From: an uncultured Oscillospiraceae bacterium
Lineage (GTDB): Bacteria > Bacillota > Clostridia > Oscillospirales > Oscillospiraceae
Direction: 5' to 3'
NCBI GenBank assembly: GCA_947626265.1
Contig: CANQRM010000006.1
Span: 62,001 to 126,000 of the forward strand
Length of the DNA: 64,000 bases
Shown here one piece after another: positions 1 through 7,627 of this stretch; the first letter of the stretch is position 1; each line of letters opens with the position of its first letter. The position numbers were made by a program, and so were the translations under genes. The notes under the pieces were generated by a model. The model searched no databases and was not told the DNA's origin. It saw only the letters and a program-made list of their open reading frames with translations.

Positions 1-749
1 GCCAGTTCCAGCATCGTGAACTCCCCGGGATTGCCCAGATTCACCGGGCCCGTTACCTCCCCGGGGGCGGCCATCATCCGGCATATCCCCTCCAGCAGGT
101 CGTCCACATAGCAGAAGCTCCGGGTCTGTTTCCCGTCGCCGTATACCGTGATGGGCTCGCCCCGCAGGGCCTGGTTCACGAAGTTGCTGATGACCCGCCC
201 GTCGTGGGGGTCCATCCCGGGACCGTAGGTGTTGAAGATGCGCGCCACCTTGACCTTCGTCCCGTACCGGCGGTGGTAGTCGAAGCACAGCGTCTCCGCC
301 GCCCGCTTCCCCTCGTCGTAGCAGGCCCGGGGCCCGTCCGGGTCCACGCTGCCCCGGTATGTCTCCGGCTGGGGATGGACCTGGGCGTCGCCATAGACCT
401 CCGAGGTGGAGAACTGCAGCACCGCGGCGTCGTTTTGCCGCGCCAGCTCCAGCATGTTCAGCATCCCGAAGACGCTGGTCTTCAGGGTGTGCACCGGGTC
501 CGTCTGATAGGCAGGCGGGCTGGCCGGGCAGGCCGCGTTGTATATCTGGTCCGCCGCCAGATCGATGGGCTCCACGATATCGTGTTCGATGAACTGAAAA
601 TTGGGCAGGCCCATCAGCTCCCGGATGTTCTCCATCCGGCCTGTCTGGAGGTTATCCAGGCAGATGATATAGTTGTCCGGGTCCTTCGCCAGCCGTTTGC
701 ACAGGTTGGACCCCAGAAAACCCGCGCCGCCGGTCACCAATATCCGCAT
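1..749 (-). CDS. UDP-glucuronate decarboxylase-like NAD-dependent epimerase (partial, C-terminus off window)
   Basis: The gene starts at an ATG at 749 and runs off the left edge, leaving about 249 residues. It is a short-chain dehydrogenase/epimerase with an N-terminal Rossmann motif ([10 protein letters not shown]), a STSEVYGD serine motif and the catalytic YDEGKR tyrosine-lysine pair. YDEGKR in this setting is typical of UDP-glucuronate decarboxylase (UXS), which makes UDP-xylose. Placement 11 bp behind UDP-glucose dehydrogenase fits this: one makes UDP-glucuronate and the next consumes it. It is the most distal visible gene of the capsule operon. A dTDP-glucose 4,6-dehydratase-like activity is the main alternative. 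The family is seen; the exact substrate is inferred. Confidence 0.85.
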   Translation of the reverse strand, partial: MRILVTGGAGFLGSNLCKRLAKDPDNYIICLDNLQTGRMENIRELMGLPNFQFIEHDIVEPIDLAADQIYNAACPASPPAYQTDPVHTLKTSVFGMLNMLELARQNDAAVLQFSTSEVYGDAQVHPQPETYRGSVDPDGPRACYDEGKRAAETLCFDYHRRYGTKVKVARIFNTYGPGMDPHDGRVISNFVNQALRGEPITVYGDGKQTRSFCYVDDLLEGICRMMAAPGEVTGPVNLGNPGEFTMLEL

Positions 750-760
750 ATGCTCCGTCC

Positions 761-1987
761 TCAATCTCGCCGGAACAGGTCCCGGGTATAGAGCTTATCC
801 GCCGCCGGCGCCAGCTCCTCCTCATACCGGTTGGCAAGGATCACGTCGCACCCGGCCAGGAAGCGTTCCAGGTCGTTGTTCACCGCATAGCCGTTGAAGC
901 TGGTCTGTCCTGCCAGTGTCGGCTCATAGACGACGATGCTCACGCCCTCGCCGGCCAGGCGTTCCATGACGCCCTGCACGGCGCTGTCCCGGAAGTTGTC
1001 GCTGCCGGACTTCATGATGAGCCGGTACACGCCCGCCACGGGCTTGTCCTTCCCCGCCAGGTGCTTCATCACCTGGGCGGCGATGTGGTCCTTGCGCGCG
1101 TCGTTGGTCTCCACGACGGCCCGGATGAGCCGCTGGGGCATATCCGCGCAGCCGGCCAGCAGCTGCTTCGTGTCCTTGGGGAAGCAGTAGCCCCCGTAGC
1201 CGAAGGAGGGGTTATTGTAGTGGTCCCCGATCCGCCAGTCCATGCACACGCCCTGGATGACCTCCCGGGCGTTCAGGCCGTTCAGCTCCGCGTAGGTATC
1301 CAGCTCGTTAAAAAAGCCCACCCGCATGGCGAGGTAGGCGTTGGCAAACAGCTTTGCCGCCTCCGCCTCCGTGGAGCCCATCACCAGCACGGACACGTCC
1401 CTGTTCAGGGCCGCAGCCTTCAGAAGTTCACCGAACCCCTCCGCGGCCTTCACCATCTCTTCGTCGGCCATATCCGTGCCCACGATGATCCGCCGGGGAT
1501 AGAGGTTGTCGTACAGGCCCTTGCCCTCCCGGAGAAATTCCGGGCTGAACAGGATGTTCCGGCGCCCCGTCTTCTCCCGCAGGCTCTTCGTATAGCCCAC
1601 CGGTACGGTGGACTTGATCACGATGAGCGCCTCTGGGGCATACGCCGCGGCCTTGCGCACCACGTCCTCCACCGCGGAGGTATCGAAGCGCCGGGTCTGC
1701 GGGTCGTAGTTGGTAGGGGCCGCCACGATGACCAGATCGGCCCCCGTATAGGCCTCCCGCTCATCCACCGTCACCGTCAGGTCCAGCTCTTTCTCCGCCA
1801 GAAACCGCTCCAGCTCCGCATCGCGGATGGGCGATCTTTTCCCGGCGTTCACTAGGTCTGCCTTTTCCTGATGCCTGCACACGGCGTATACCTTGTGCTC
1901 CTGGGCCAGCATCACCGCCAGGCTCAGGCCCACATACCCGATGCCCGCCACCGCTATTTTGTTGATGGTCGTCTGTCTCTTCTCCAT
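761..1987 (-). CDS. ugd: UDP-glucose 6-dehydrogenase
   Basis: This 408-aa protein oxidises UDP-glucose to UDP-glucuronate with NAD+. The N-terminus carries the GIGYVG dinucleotide-binding motif near residues 15-20. The middle has the family KSTVPVGYT and FSPEFLREG segments, and the catalytic cysteine sits in GGYCFPKDT near residue 268. An upstream in-frame ATG at 2143 would add 52 residues inside the LCP gene. The ATG at 1987 is preferred because the dehydrogenase fold begins directly there. It lies between the LCP ligase and the UXS-like gene, so it supplies uronic acid or pentose precursors to the surface polysaccharide. Confidence 0.93.
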   Translation of the reverse strand: MEKRQTTINKIAVAGIGYVGLSLAVMLAQEHKVYAVCRHQEKADLVNAGKRSPIRDAELERFLAEKELDLTVTVDEREAYTGADLVIVAAPTNYDPQTRRFDTSAVEDVVRKAAAYAPEALIVIKSTVPVGYTKSLREKTGRRNILFSPEFLREGKGLYDNLYPRRIIVGTDMADEEMVKAAEGFGELLKAAALNRDVSVLVMGSTEAEAAKLFANAYLAMRVGFFNELDTYAELNGLNAREVIQGVCMDWRIGDHYNNPSFGYGGYCFPKDTKQLLAGCADMPQRLIRAVVETNDARKDHIAAQVMKHLAGKDKPVAGVYRLIMKSGSDNFRDSAVQGVMERLAGEGVSIVVYEPTLAGQTSFNGYAVNNDLERFLAGCDVILANRYEEELAPAADKLYTRDLFRRD

Positions 1988-2018
1988 GGTCTCTTTCTGA
2001 AATGCTCCTATTTCCGGC

Positions 2019-3032
2019 TCACCCCGCCGGCAGGTAGAACAGCTCCAGCGCCAGATCCAGGAGCGCGTCCTCATCCGGGTGGAACTCGGTGTATTCTCTG
2101 TGAAGGATCTCCCCCTCCGGCACGATAAAGCCGGCCAGGGCATAGTCCGCCAGGCCCTGGGCGTAGGCGGACAGCTCGTCCACCTTACAGTCCGTCACCA
2201 GATAGTCCGCGATGGCGTCAAATACCGTCAGGACAAAGCCCGGCTCTTCCCTCACGCCGTCCCGCAGGACCTCTGTCAAGCCCTCCATATACGCCCGCTG
2301 CCGGCGCATGCGGGCGGTGTTGGCGTCGTCCGTCATCGTATAGCGGGCGTGGACGAAGTTGAAGGCGTGCTCCCCCATGAGGGTGACCGTCGCGCCCTTT
2401 ATAAGGGTGTCGTCCACGCCGGTGAAGTCGTCCTCCACCGTCACCGTCACGCCGCCCACGGCGTCGTTGAGGGCGGTGACGCCGCCCATGGCGAGGCTGA
2501 CGTAGTTGTCAACGCGCGCCCCGTAGAGGAGCCGGGATACCGCGTCGGCGGTGTTCCGGCAGCGTATCTCCGGGGTGGTCCCGTAGTCATGGGCCAGGCA
2601 TATCTGCTCCAGGGCCGTGCCCGCGGGCCGGTCGTTCCCGTCCAGGATGGTCACCTCGGCCATAGTGTTGCGGTCGATCTGCAGAAGCGTGCATGTCCTG
2701 GCGCCCCGGTCGAATATAGCCAGCACGATAAGGTCCGCCTGACTGGACACGAACGCGCCCTCGTCCTCGTCCGTGGCCATATCGTCCGTGCCCAGGATGA
2801 GGAGCGTGGACAGCTCCTCATTGCGCCGGTACCGCTTGCCGTCTACCGTCATGACATAGGCATCCTCCCCGCCGGAAGCAGCGGCGTCCTCCGTCTGAAT
2901 GGAGCGGGTGCCAGCCCCCTCCGGCGGGGCCTCTATGCGTTTTTCCAGCCGGGAGAGGGCAGCGACGCCCGCTGCGGCCAGCACGGCCACTGCCAGCGCT
3001 GTCAATATGACTTTCAGCGTGGACCGCTTCAT
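2019..3032 (-). CDS. LytR-CpsA-Psr (LCP) family cell-wall polymer ligase
   Basis: The 337-aa protein has a short cytoplasmic start, one membrane segment at about residues 8-27 and an extracellular LCP domain. The LILGTDDM, LLQIDRNTM and RYTMTDDANTARMRRQ segments match the LCP core that binds polyprenyl-pyrophosphate glycopolymers with conserved Arg and Asp residues. LCP enzymes transfer capsule or teichoic acid chains to peptidoglycan on the outer face of the membrane. Here it sits among capsule regulators and sugar-nucleotide enzymes, so attachment of this operon's polymer is the likely job. The start at 3032 was chosen because the upstream in-frame extension overlaps the SPQTG gene in another frame and lacks a signal. 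Confidence 0.9.
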   Translation of the reverse strand: MKRSTLKVILTALAVAVLAAAGVAALSRLEKRIEAPPEGAGTRSIQTEDAAASGGEDAYVMTVDGKRYRRNEELSTLLILGTDDMATDEDEGAFVSSQADLIVLAIFDRGARTCTLLQIDRNTMAEVTILDGNDRPAGTALEQICLAHDYGTTPEIRCRNTADAVSRLLYGARVDNYVSLAMGGVTALNDAVGGVTVTVEDDFTGVDDTLIKGATVTLMGEHAFNFVHARYTMTDDANTARMRRQRAYMEGLTEVLRDGVREEPGFVLTVFDAIADYLVTDCKVDELSAYAQGLADYALAGFIVPEGEILHREYTEFHPDEDALLDLALELFYLPAG

Positions 3033-3042
3033 GCCGGGTCTG

Positions 3043-3348
3043 TCACCGGGTCTTTTTGGCGCGGGCGAAAGCGAAGCAGCAGCCGGCGCAGAGGATGGCG
3101 ATCGCCGCGGCCGCGGCCCATCCCGCCCATTCAAAACCCGTCTGGGGAGACGTGGGCGCGATGGAGCCGGAAGCGCCGCCCTCGCCGCCGGGGTTACCGC
3201 CTTCGCCGCCGGGGTTACCACCTTCTCCGCCAGGGCCGTCAACAGCGCCGCCGGGGCCCACACTGGCGCCGTCGCCGGCCGCCAGCACGGGGATGGCCAG
3301 CGCGAACAGCATGGTCAGCACGATCATGATCGCGAGAAATTTCTTCAT
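3043..3348 (-). CDS. small secreted protein with SPQTG sortase signal
   Basis: This 101-aa protein has an N-terminal signal peptide (ending near VLAAG), a glycine-rich middle with three NPGGEGG-like repeats, and a C-terminal sorting signal: SPQTG, a hydrophobic stretch and a basic tail ending AKKTR. That is the layout of a sortase substrate. The SPxTG variant is known for Clostridioides difficile class B sortase, which accepts (S/N)PxTG. The class B-like sortase gene directly upstream is the obvious partner. A GGAGGA ribosome-binding site precedes ATG 3348. The function of the glycine-rich body is unknown; it could be a spacer or a very small wall anchor. The sorting signal is seen; the pairing is inferred. 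Confidence 0.82.
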   Translation of the reverse strand: MKKFLAIMIVLTMLFALAIPVLAAGDGASVGPGGAVDGPGGEGGNPGGEGGNPGGEGGASGSIAPTSPQTGFEWAGWAAAAAIAILCAGCCFAFARAKKTR

Positions 3349-3391
3349 AGTCCGGGTCCTCCATTCATAATTAACGCTTTTATTGGCACGG

Positions 3392-4201
3392 TCACGGGAG
3401 CAGCGCCCCCATGACCAGATAGCGCCTGGTCCTGTCCACCTTCAGGCACGTGGACAAAATGATGATCCTGTCGCCGAACGCGGGCCGGGCGTCCCTGTCC
3501 AGCTGGGCGTCCGCGTCGGTGATAGCGTATATGCCGTCAAAGAAAGCGTCGAAGTCCTCTTCATCAGCAAAATCGTGGGCGTACAGGATGTGCTCGTTGG
3601 AATAGGGCACCGCGGCAAATATCCTGTAGTTCCGCTCTTTCTCCGGGGTATAGACGGTGATCGACCGGTGCTCGGCAAAGAACGCGGGGTCGGAAAAATC
3701 GTCCCTGAGAGCGCCGAACATGGTGCCGGAGGCCATGCGGTGGCCGTACAGAACGGTGACGGGGTCTGAAAAGTCAGTGCCGTTGTACGTCTTCTGGGAG
3801 AAGATGGCGCCGTTGGCGGAGTAATTGCCGTCGCTGTCATGGGTCAGGTAGAAGTCGTCGTCGCTCCCATGCTGCACCACCGGATAGTCGACGGGCGTTC
3901 CCTCCACCTGAAGCCAAGCATAGATGTCGCCGTTGACGGCCCGCAGCGCCTCAAAGTCCACGGGGCTTATATAGGGCTCCGGCGTGGGGCTCGGCACGGC
4001 GGTAGGCGCCGCTGTGGCCGTCGGCCCCGGGGAGGGGGTGGGGGTGGGCGCCTGCGTGGGGACGGCCGACGCAACCGGCGCCAAGGCCTGGGACTGCGCC
4101 GGCGGCGTATAGAGGGTCCGGCTGTATATGTATACGCCGCAGCCGATGGCACACAGCAGGAAAAAGCAGCCCAAAACCAGGAACACACGCCGTCTATTCA
4201 T
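3392..4201 (-). CDS. srtB: class B-like sortase
   Basis: The 269-aa transpeptidase has one N-terminal membrane anchor (residues 6-27), a Pro/Thr/Ala-rich linker (about 40-75) and the sortase domain. The catalytic His is in LYGHRM (His154), the Cys in ILSTC (Cys252), and the Arg follows in KVDRTRR. Sortases cleave the sorting signal of exported proteins and join them to the peptidoglycan cross-bridge. The first 8 nt overlap the 3' end of the PHP phosphatase gene, which suggests translational coupling. Position inside a capsule operon, next to a single small SPQTG substrate, is unusual. ATG 4201 is preferred over an in-frame codon further upstream because the membrane anchor starts there. Confidence 0.9.
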   Translation of the reverse strand: MNRRRVFLVLGCFFLLCAIGCGVYIYSRTLYTPPAQSQALAPVASAVPTQAPTPTPSPGPTATAAPTAVPSPTPEPYISPVDFEALRAVNGDIYAWLQVEGTPVDYPVVQHGSDDDFYLTHDSDGNYSANGAIFSQKTYNGTDFSDPVTVLYGHRMASGTMFGALRDDFSDPAFFAEHRSITVYTPEKERNYRIFAAVPYSNEHILYAHDFADEEDFDAFFDGIYAITDADAQLDRDARPAFGDRIIILSTCLKVDRTRRYLVMGALLP

Positions 4202-4910
4202 CGAAACATCCTTCGTCTCCGGCCAGGAGCGCGTCTCCCCCGGCGGCAAACCGCGCCAGGGCGTCCCGCCCCAGTTTTTTCTCTATGCACGCCATGGCCT
4301 GCCCCAGGTCCGGCGGCCGGTCCGTCAGGTCATGGGCGTCCGAGCCCAGAAACTGCACCTGCCCCCGGCGGAGCATCCCCATGGCCCGGTGGGCCGTGCG
4401 GCGGGAGCGGAAGAACGCCCCGTTGCACTGGATGAGCGTGCCCAGGTCGAAAAAGGCCTCCATGGTCCGCCGGGGCTGTATGGCCAGGTACCGCTCGATA
4501 TGGGCCGCCGCCACGCGCAGGCCGTCCCGCTGGAGGCTCTGCACCTCCTGAAGGACCCTGTCGGTCCAGGGCGCGAAGGGCATCTCCAGCAGAAGCAGGT
4601 CCGTCCCCTCCAGGCATAGCCCATCCAGTCCGTCCGCGGCACTCATGCCGCTGAAATACAGCGCCTCGGCCCCCAGCCGCACCCGGGGCAGATCATCTCT
4701 ACCTTCCGTGGCCTCATTGAGCTTTTCATATGCCTCCTGACGCCGGCGTAAAAACCGTGCAATGCTGTTTTCCGCGGCATAGAAGTGGGGCGTGGCTGCC
4801 ACGGTGTCCACACCGCAGGCGGCGCTGCGCTCCAGCATGCCCAGGGAGGTCTCAACGTCCCGGCTTCCGTCGTCCATGCCTGGCAGGACGTGCATGTGGA
4901 AATCCGTCAT
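4194..4910 (-). CDS. cpsB: PHP-family tyrosine-protein phosphatase (CpsB/YwqE type)
   Basis: The 238-aa protein begins with the metal-binding DFHMHVLPGMDDG motif, followed by TPHFY, HIERY and GSDAHDL. These are the PHP-domain histidines and aspartates of the manganese-dependent CpsB/CapC/YwqE phosphatases. Such enzymes remove phosphate from the tyrosine-rich tail of the partner kinase CpsD and so tune capsule chain length. It overlaps the kinase gene by 4 nt and the sortase gene by 8 nt, so the four genes are tightly coupled. The length matches the family. Confidence 0.92.
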   Translation of the reverse strand: MTDFHMHVLPGMDDGSRDVETSLGMLERSAACGVDTVAATPHFYAAENSIARFLRRRQEAYEKLNEATEGRDDLPRVRLGAEALYFSGMSAADGLDGLCLEGTDLLLLEMPFAPWTDRVLQEVQSLQRDGLRVAAAHIERYLAIQPRRTMEAFFDLGTLIQCNGAFFRSRRTAHRAMGMLRRGQVQFLGSDAHDLTDRPPDLGQAMACIEKKLGRDALARFAAGGDALLAGDEGCFDE

Positions 4911-5683
4911 CTTCCGCCGCCATACTGGCCGGAGGCGTAATAGCCCTTCCTGTAGTAGCCTTTTTTGTAGTACTTCCTCTCGCCGGAGGCCGCGCCGTTG
5001 AACACGAAGCCCAGCACATGGGCCTCCGCCAGGCGCAGCTGGCGCATGGTGTCCGCCAGGCCGCCCCGGACCGCGTGGCCCGCCCGGACCACCACGATCA
5101 CGCCGTCCACCAGCCGCGAGGCCACGATGGCGTCCGTGACCGCCGTCACAGGCGGCAGGTCCAGGATGACGAAATCGTACCGCTCCCTGACCTTCTGCAA
5201 AAACGTCCCGGCCCGGACGGAGCCCAGAAGCTCCGAGGGGTTGGGGGGGATATCCCCGGCCACCAGCACGTCGAAGGAGACCTCCCGCTCCCCCGCCGTC
5301 ACCCGATACTGCCGTATGGCATTGGAGGCGTTCTCCGCGCCCACCAGCACGTTGGAAAGGCCGGGCCTCGCCGGGAGAGCCAGCCGGCCCGCCATGCTGG
5401 GCATGCGCATATCCCCCTCGATGAGCAGGATGTCCCGGCCCGTCTCGGCAAAGGTGTAGGCCAGGTTGATGGCCGTGAGGCTCTTGCCCTCGCCGCGGAA
5501 GGAGCTGGTCACGCCCAGGATGTGGGACTCGTTCCCGCCGGGGAAGGAGAACATCACGTTGGTGCGCAGCAGCTTATAGGCCTCCGCCGCCGCGAAGTTC
5601 AGCTTCGGCCCGATCATATAGCGGCGCTCGGCCGTGTACCTGCCGGCGGACGTCGACAGCGCTTTCTTATCGCTCCTGGCCAT
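4907..5683 (-). CDS. cpsD: bacterial tyrosine kinase (CpsD/CapB type)
   Basis: This 258-aa cytoplasmic BY-kinase has a Walker A motif (SSFRGEGKS, about residues 60-68), a Walker A' motif (LLIEGDMRMP, about 86-95) and a Walker B motif (VILDLPP). Its C-terminus is a tyrosine cluster (YYKKGYYRKGYYASGQY) of the kind that is autophosphorylated. In Gram-positive bacteria the kinase works with a separate membrane activator, here the CpsC protein encoded just upstream with a 17-nt overlap. The partner phosphatase follows. An AGGAGG site precedes ATG 5683. Confidence 0.94.
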   Translation of the reverse strand: MARSDKKALSTSAGRYTAERRYMIGPKLNFAAAEAYKLLRTNVMFSFPGGNESHILGVTSSFRGEGKSLTAINLAYTFAETGRDILLIEGDMRMPSMAGRLALPARPGLSNVLVGAENASNAIRQYRVTAGEREVSFDVLVAGDIPPNPSELLGSVRAGTFLQKVRERYDFVILDLPPVTAVTDAIVASRLVDGVIVVVRAGHAVRGGLADTMRQLRLAEAHVLGFVFNGAASGERKYYKKGYYRKGYYASGQYGGGR

Positions 5684-6557
5684 GACCTGCGCCCTCCTTT
5701 TCCTGTTCCTTCATCTGCTCCCGGCCGTGCTCACGCCCGGGCGCCGGTGCGGCCGGCGTCCGGGGCCGGCGGGGCTGTCCGCTCCCGCCGGTGCGCCTGG
5801 GCCGGCCGGCGGACGCGGGACCGCGGGAATAGTAGCTGTCCCCGCCGTCCTCTGCCAGCATATCCGGCACCACCGCCAGCAGCGGGACGTCGGGATAGGT
5901 CTGGGCCAGATAGCCCTCCTCATGGATCTGGTCGTCGAACAGGTACCGCAGGATCACCACGGCCGCCGCGAAGAGAAATCCCGCCAGCGCGCCGATCACG
6001 GTGTTCAGCGTAAAGCTGGGAGATGTCCGCTCCGACGGCACCACCGCGTAGTCCACGATGCGCACGTCGCTGCCGTCCACGATGGACGCGATGCGCTCCG
6101 GCAGCACCTGGGCGATGGTGTTGGCGATGCGCTCCGCCTCATAGGGGTCCGGGCTGGTGACGTTGATGTCGAATATCTCCGTGGAGTTGACCGGCCCGGA
6201 CTCGATCATGTCATAGAGCTCTTCATAGTCGTATTCCAGGTTTTCCCGGGCTATGATGTCCTCCAGGGTGGTGCGGCTCTTGAGGATGACCACATAGGTG
6301 TCCACCAGGCTCTGGGCCGCCGTCAGCTCGGAGGAGGAGATGCTGAAGGACCCGCCCACGGAGATGTTGGAGTTGTTGACGTACATCATGGCCGTAGAGG
6401 TGTACTGGGGGGTGATGAGGAAATAGCTGATGCCAAAGGCGGCCGCCGCCGCCAAAAGCGTGACGGCGATGATCGCCCCGGCCTTGCGCAGCAATATCTG
6501 CCCCAGCTTCAAAAGGTCGATCTCGATCTCATCTGTTTCCGGTCGGTCGTTATACAT
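5667..6557 (-). CDS. cpsC: polysaccharide chain-length determinant / kinase activator (Wzz-CpsC family)
   Basis: The 296-aa membrane protein has two transmembrane segments (about residues 25-48 and 180-200) flanking an extracellular Wzz-type domain. The first segment is followed by the family ITPQYTSTAMMYV region. It sets polymer length and activates CpsD. The C-terminal 90 residues are unusually long, Pro/Arg/Gly-rich and highly charged, more than the short tail usually needed to touch the kinase. It is the first gene of the operon and starts 61 bp from the near end of the invertible segment at 6619-6849, so switching should act on it directly. Confidence 0.9.
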   Translation of the reverse strand: MYNDRPETDEIEIDLLKLGQILLRKAGAIIAVTLLAAAAAFGISYFLITPQYTSTAMMYVNNSNISVGGSFSISSSELTAAQSLVDTYVVILKSRTTLEDIIARENLEYDYEELYDMIESGPVNSTEIFDINVTSPDPYEAERIANTIAQVLPERIASIVDGSDVRIVDYAVVPSERTSPSFTLNTVIGALAGFLFAAAVVILRYLFDDQIHEEGYLAQTYPDVPLLAVVPDMLAEDGGDSYYSRGPASAGRPRRTGGSGQPRRPRTPAAPAPGREHGREQMKEQEKEGAGHGQER

Positions 6558-6618
6558 GTCTTCTCCTGCCTGCCATATCCTTTTCCGGCCCGTTCCGCGT
6601 CACGGGAACGTGGTAATT

Positions 6619-6637
6619 AAAGTAGAGGTTTTGTGAC
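6619..6637 (+). repeat. left inverted repeat (IRL) of the invertible segment
   Basis: This 19-bp copy reads AAAGTAGAGGTTTTGTGAC on the plus strand. Match to the right copy ends abruptly on both sides, as expected for a recombination site rather than a decayed duplication. Confidence 0.9.
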
Positions 6638-6732
6638 ACCCGTTCAGCCATGGAGCCCGTTCGGGCGTAGCAGATACAATAATATCATTTAGAGCTTATC
6701 AGACGCCGGCCAAAAATTCAATAGTTTCTGCT

Positions 6733-6762
6733 TATTTGGTAAGTTTTTTTGCCTATTTGGTA
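6733..6762. repeat. two direct TATTTGGTA repeats, 21 bp apart
   Basis: TATTTGGTA occurs at 6733-6741 and again at 6754-6762, with T7 between. The 21-bp period equals two helical turns, so both copies face the same side of the DNA. This suits a dimeric regulator or an accessory recombination site in the middle of the invertible segment. The repeat is seen; the role is a guess. Confidence 0.55.
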
Positions 6763-6830
6763 TCTGTTCGATGGAAATTATGTAAACTTTCTGCGCGGCG
6801 TTGACCCTCCGCTCTGCCCGAAAATGTCCC

Positions 6831-6849
6831 GTCACAAAACCTCTACTTT
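6831..6849 (-). repeat. right inverted repeat (IRR), overlapping the recombinase stop codon
   Basis: This is the exact inverted copy of 6619-6637. Its bases encode the last residues KVEVL and the TGA stop of the recombinase, so strand exchange here regenerates the same C-terminus in either orientation. Confidence 0.9.
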
Positions 6850-7443
6850 TTGAGCCGGCCGGCGGCGTTCCATCCACCGGATGAAGGTCTGATGGGACAC
6901 GCCCAGGCGCTTTGCCGCGGCCCGGGCTGAGATGGCTCCCGCCGCCCAGGCGGCGCCCATCTCCTCCAGTTCCTCCGGCGGCTCCAGCGGCCGCCGCCCA
7001 AACCGGACGCCCCGGGCCTTTGCCGCCGCGATGCCCTCCGCCTGGCGCTGGCGGATGAACTCCCGCTCCGTCTGGGCCACATAGGACAAAAGCTGCAGGA
7101 CGATGTCCGCGATCAGCGTCCCCGTCAGGTCCTTGTCCCGCCGGGTATCCAGAAGGGGCATGTCCAGCACGACGACGGCCACCCGTCTCTCCTTTGTGAG
7201 TATCCGCCACTGCTCCAATATCTCCTCATAGTTTCTTCCCAGCCGGTCGATGCTCTTGATCACAAGGGTGTCCTCCGGCTTCAGTTTTCGCAGCAGCCGC
7301 CGGTAGGCCGGGCGGTCGAAGTCCTTGCCGGACTGCTTGTCGGCGTAGACGCGCCCGTCCTCCACGCCGAAGCTCTCCATGGCGAGCCGCTGCCGGTCCA
7401 GATTCTGGTCCCGGCTGGATACACGGATATATCCGTATGTCAT
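6832..7443 (-). CDS. small serine recombinase (resolvase/invertase family)
   Basis: The 203-aa protein has the resolvase catalytic domain at the N-terminus: YIRVSS with the nucleophile serine near residue 9, then DRLGRN with the conserved arginines. A long helix rich in Glu and Arg follows, and the C-terminus is a helix-turn-helix (SARAAAKRLGVSHQTFIRW). Length and layout are those of Hin/Gin/Tn3-type enzymes, not the large integrases. The start at 7443 is fixed by an AAGGAGG site 8 nt upstream; in-frame ATGs further upstream lack one. Its 3' end lies in the right inverted repeat, so it most likely inverts the adjacent segment. It is transcribed towards cpsC, so read-through could also reach the capsule genes. 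Confidence 0.92.
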   Translation of the reverse strand: MTYGYIRVSSRDQNLDRQRLAMESFGVEDGRVYADKQSGKDFDRPAYRRLLRKLKPEDTLVIKSIDRLGRNYEEILEQWRILTKERRVAVVVLDMPLLDTRRDKDLTGTLIADIVLQLLSYVAQTEREFIRQRQAEGIAAAKARGVRFGRRPLEPPEELEEMGAAWAAGAISARAAAKRLGVSHQTFIRWMERRRPAQKVEVL

Positions 7444-7509
7444 GTTCGCTTCCTCCTTCATGGCATACAGTATACCCGCCAATCCGCAGGGCCCGCACGG
7501 TGGGCTGAT

Positions 7510-7555
7510 AAAAAAGCCGAGGGAGACGATTTCTTTGCGAAATGTCTCCCTCGGG
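7510..7555 (-). terminator. rho-independent terminator
   Basis: An 11-bp perfect stem (7517-7527 with 7544-7554) is followed on the minus strand by six T. It closes the operon ending in the methyltransferase-STAS gene and insulates the recombinase. Confidence 0.85.
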
Positions 7556-7587
7556 TGCGTCTTTCTTCTTAGCCGGCTCCGGCGCAT

Positions 7588-7620
7588 AAGCAAGAGGCCC
7601 CCCATCCGGGGAGCCTCTTG
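7588..7620. other. stem-loop after the methyltransferase-STAS gene
   Basis: GCAAGAGGC and GCCTCTTGC pair around a C/G-rich centre with one mismatch. There is no T-run on either side, so it is probably an mRNA 3'-end stabiliser placed before the true terminator. Confidence 0.5.
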
Positions 7621-7627
7621 CTGTGTG

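Larger units (their letters stand above)
6619..6849. promoter_or_regulatory. invertible DNA segment (candidate phase-variable promoter of the capsule operon)
   Basis: A perfect 19-bp inverted repeat, AAAGTAGAGGTTTTGTGAC at 6619-6637 and its reverse complement at 6831-6849, brackets 193 bp. The segment is AT-rich and non-coding, whereas its neighbours are GC-rich. It separates cpsC from a serine recombinase whose stop codon lies inside the right repeat. This arrangement is that of known invertible promoters. A weak leftward promoter inside (TTGAAT 6716-6721, 17-bp spacer, TG-extended TAAGCT 6693-6698) would point at cpsC in the present orientation. A second leftward candidate has TTTACA at 6781-6786. 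The repeats are certain; inversion and promoter assignment are inferred. Confidence 0.82.

Noticed and set aside
6801-6829. Rightward promoter with TTGACC in the invertible segment
   Set aside because: No acceptable -10 box lies 16-18 bp downstream.
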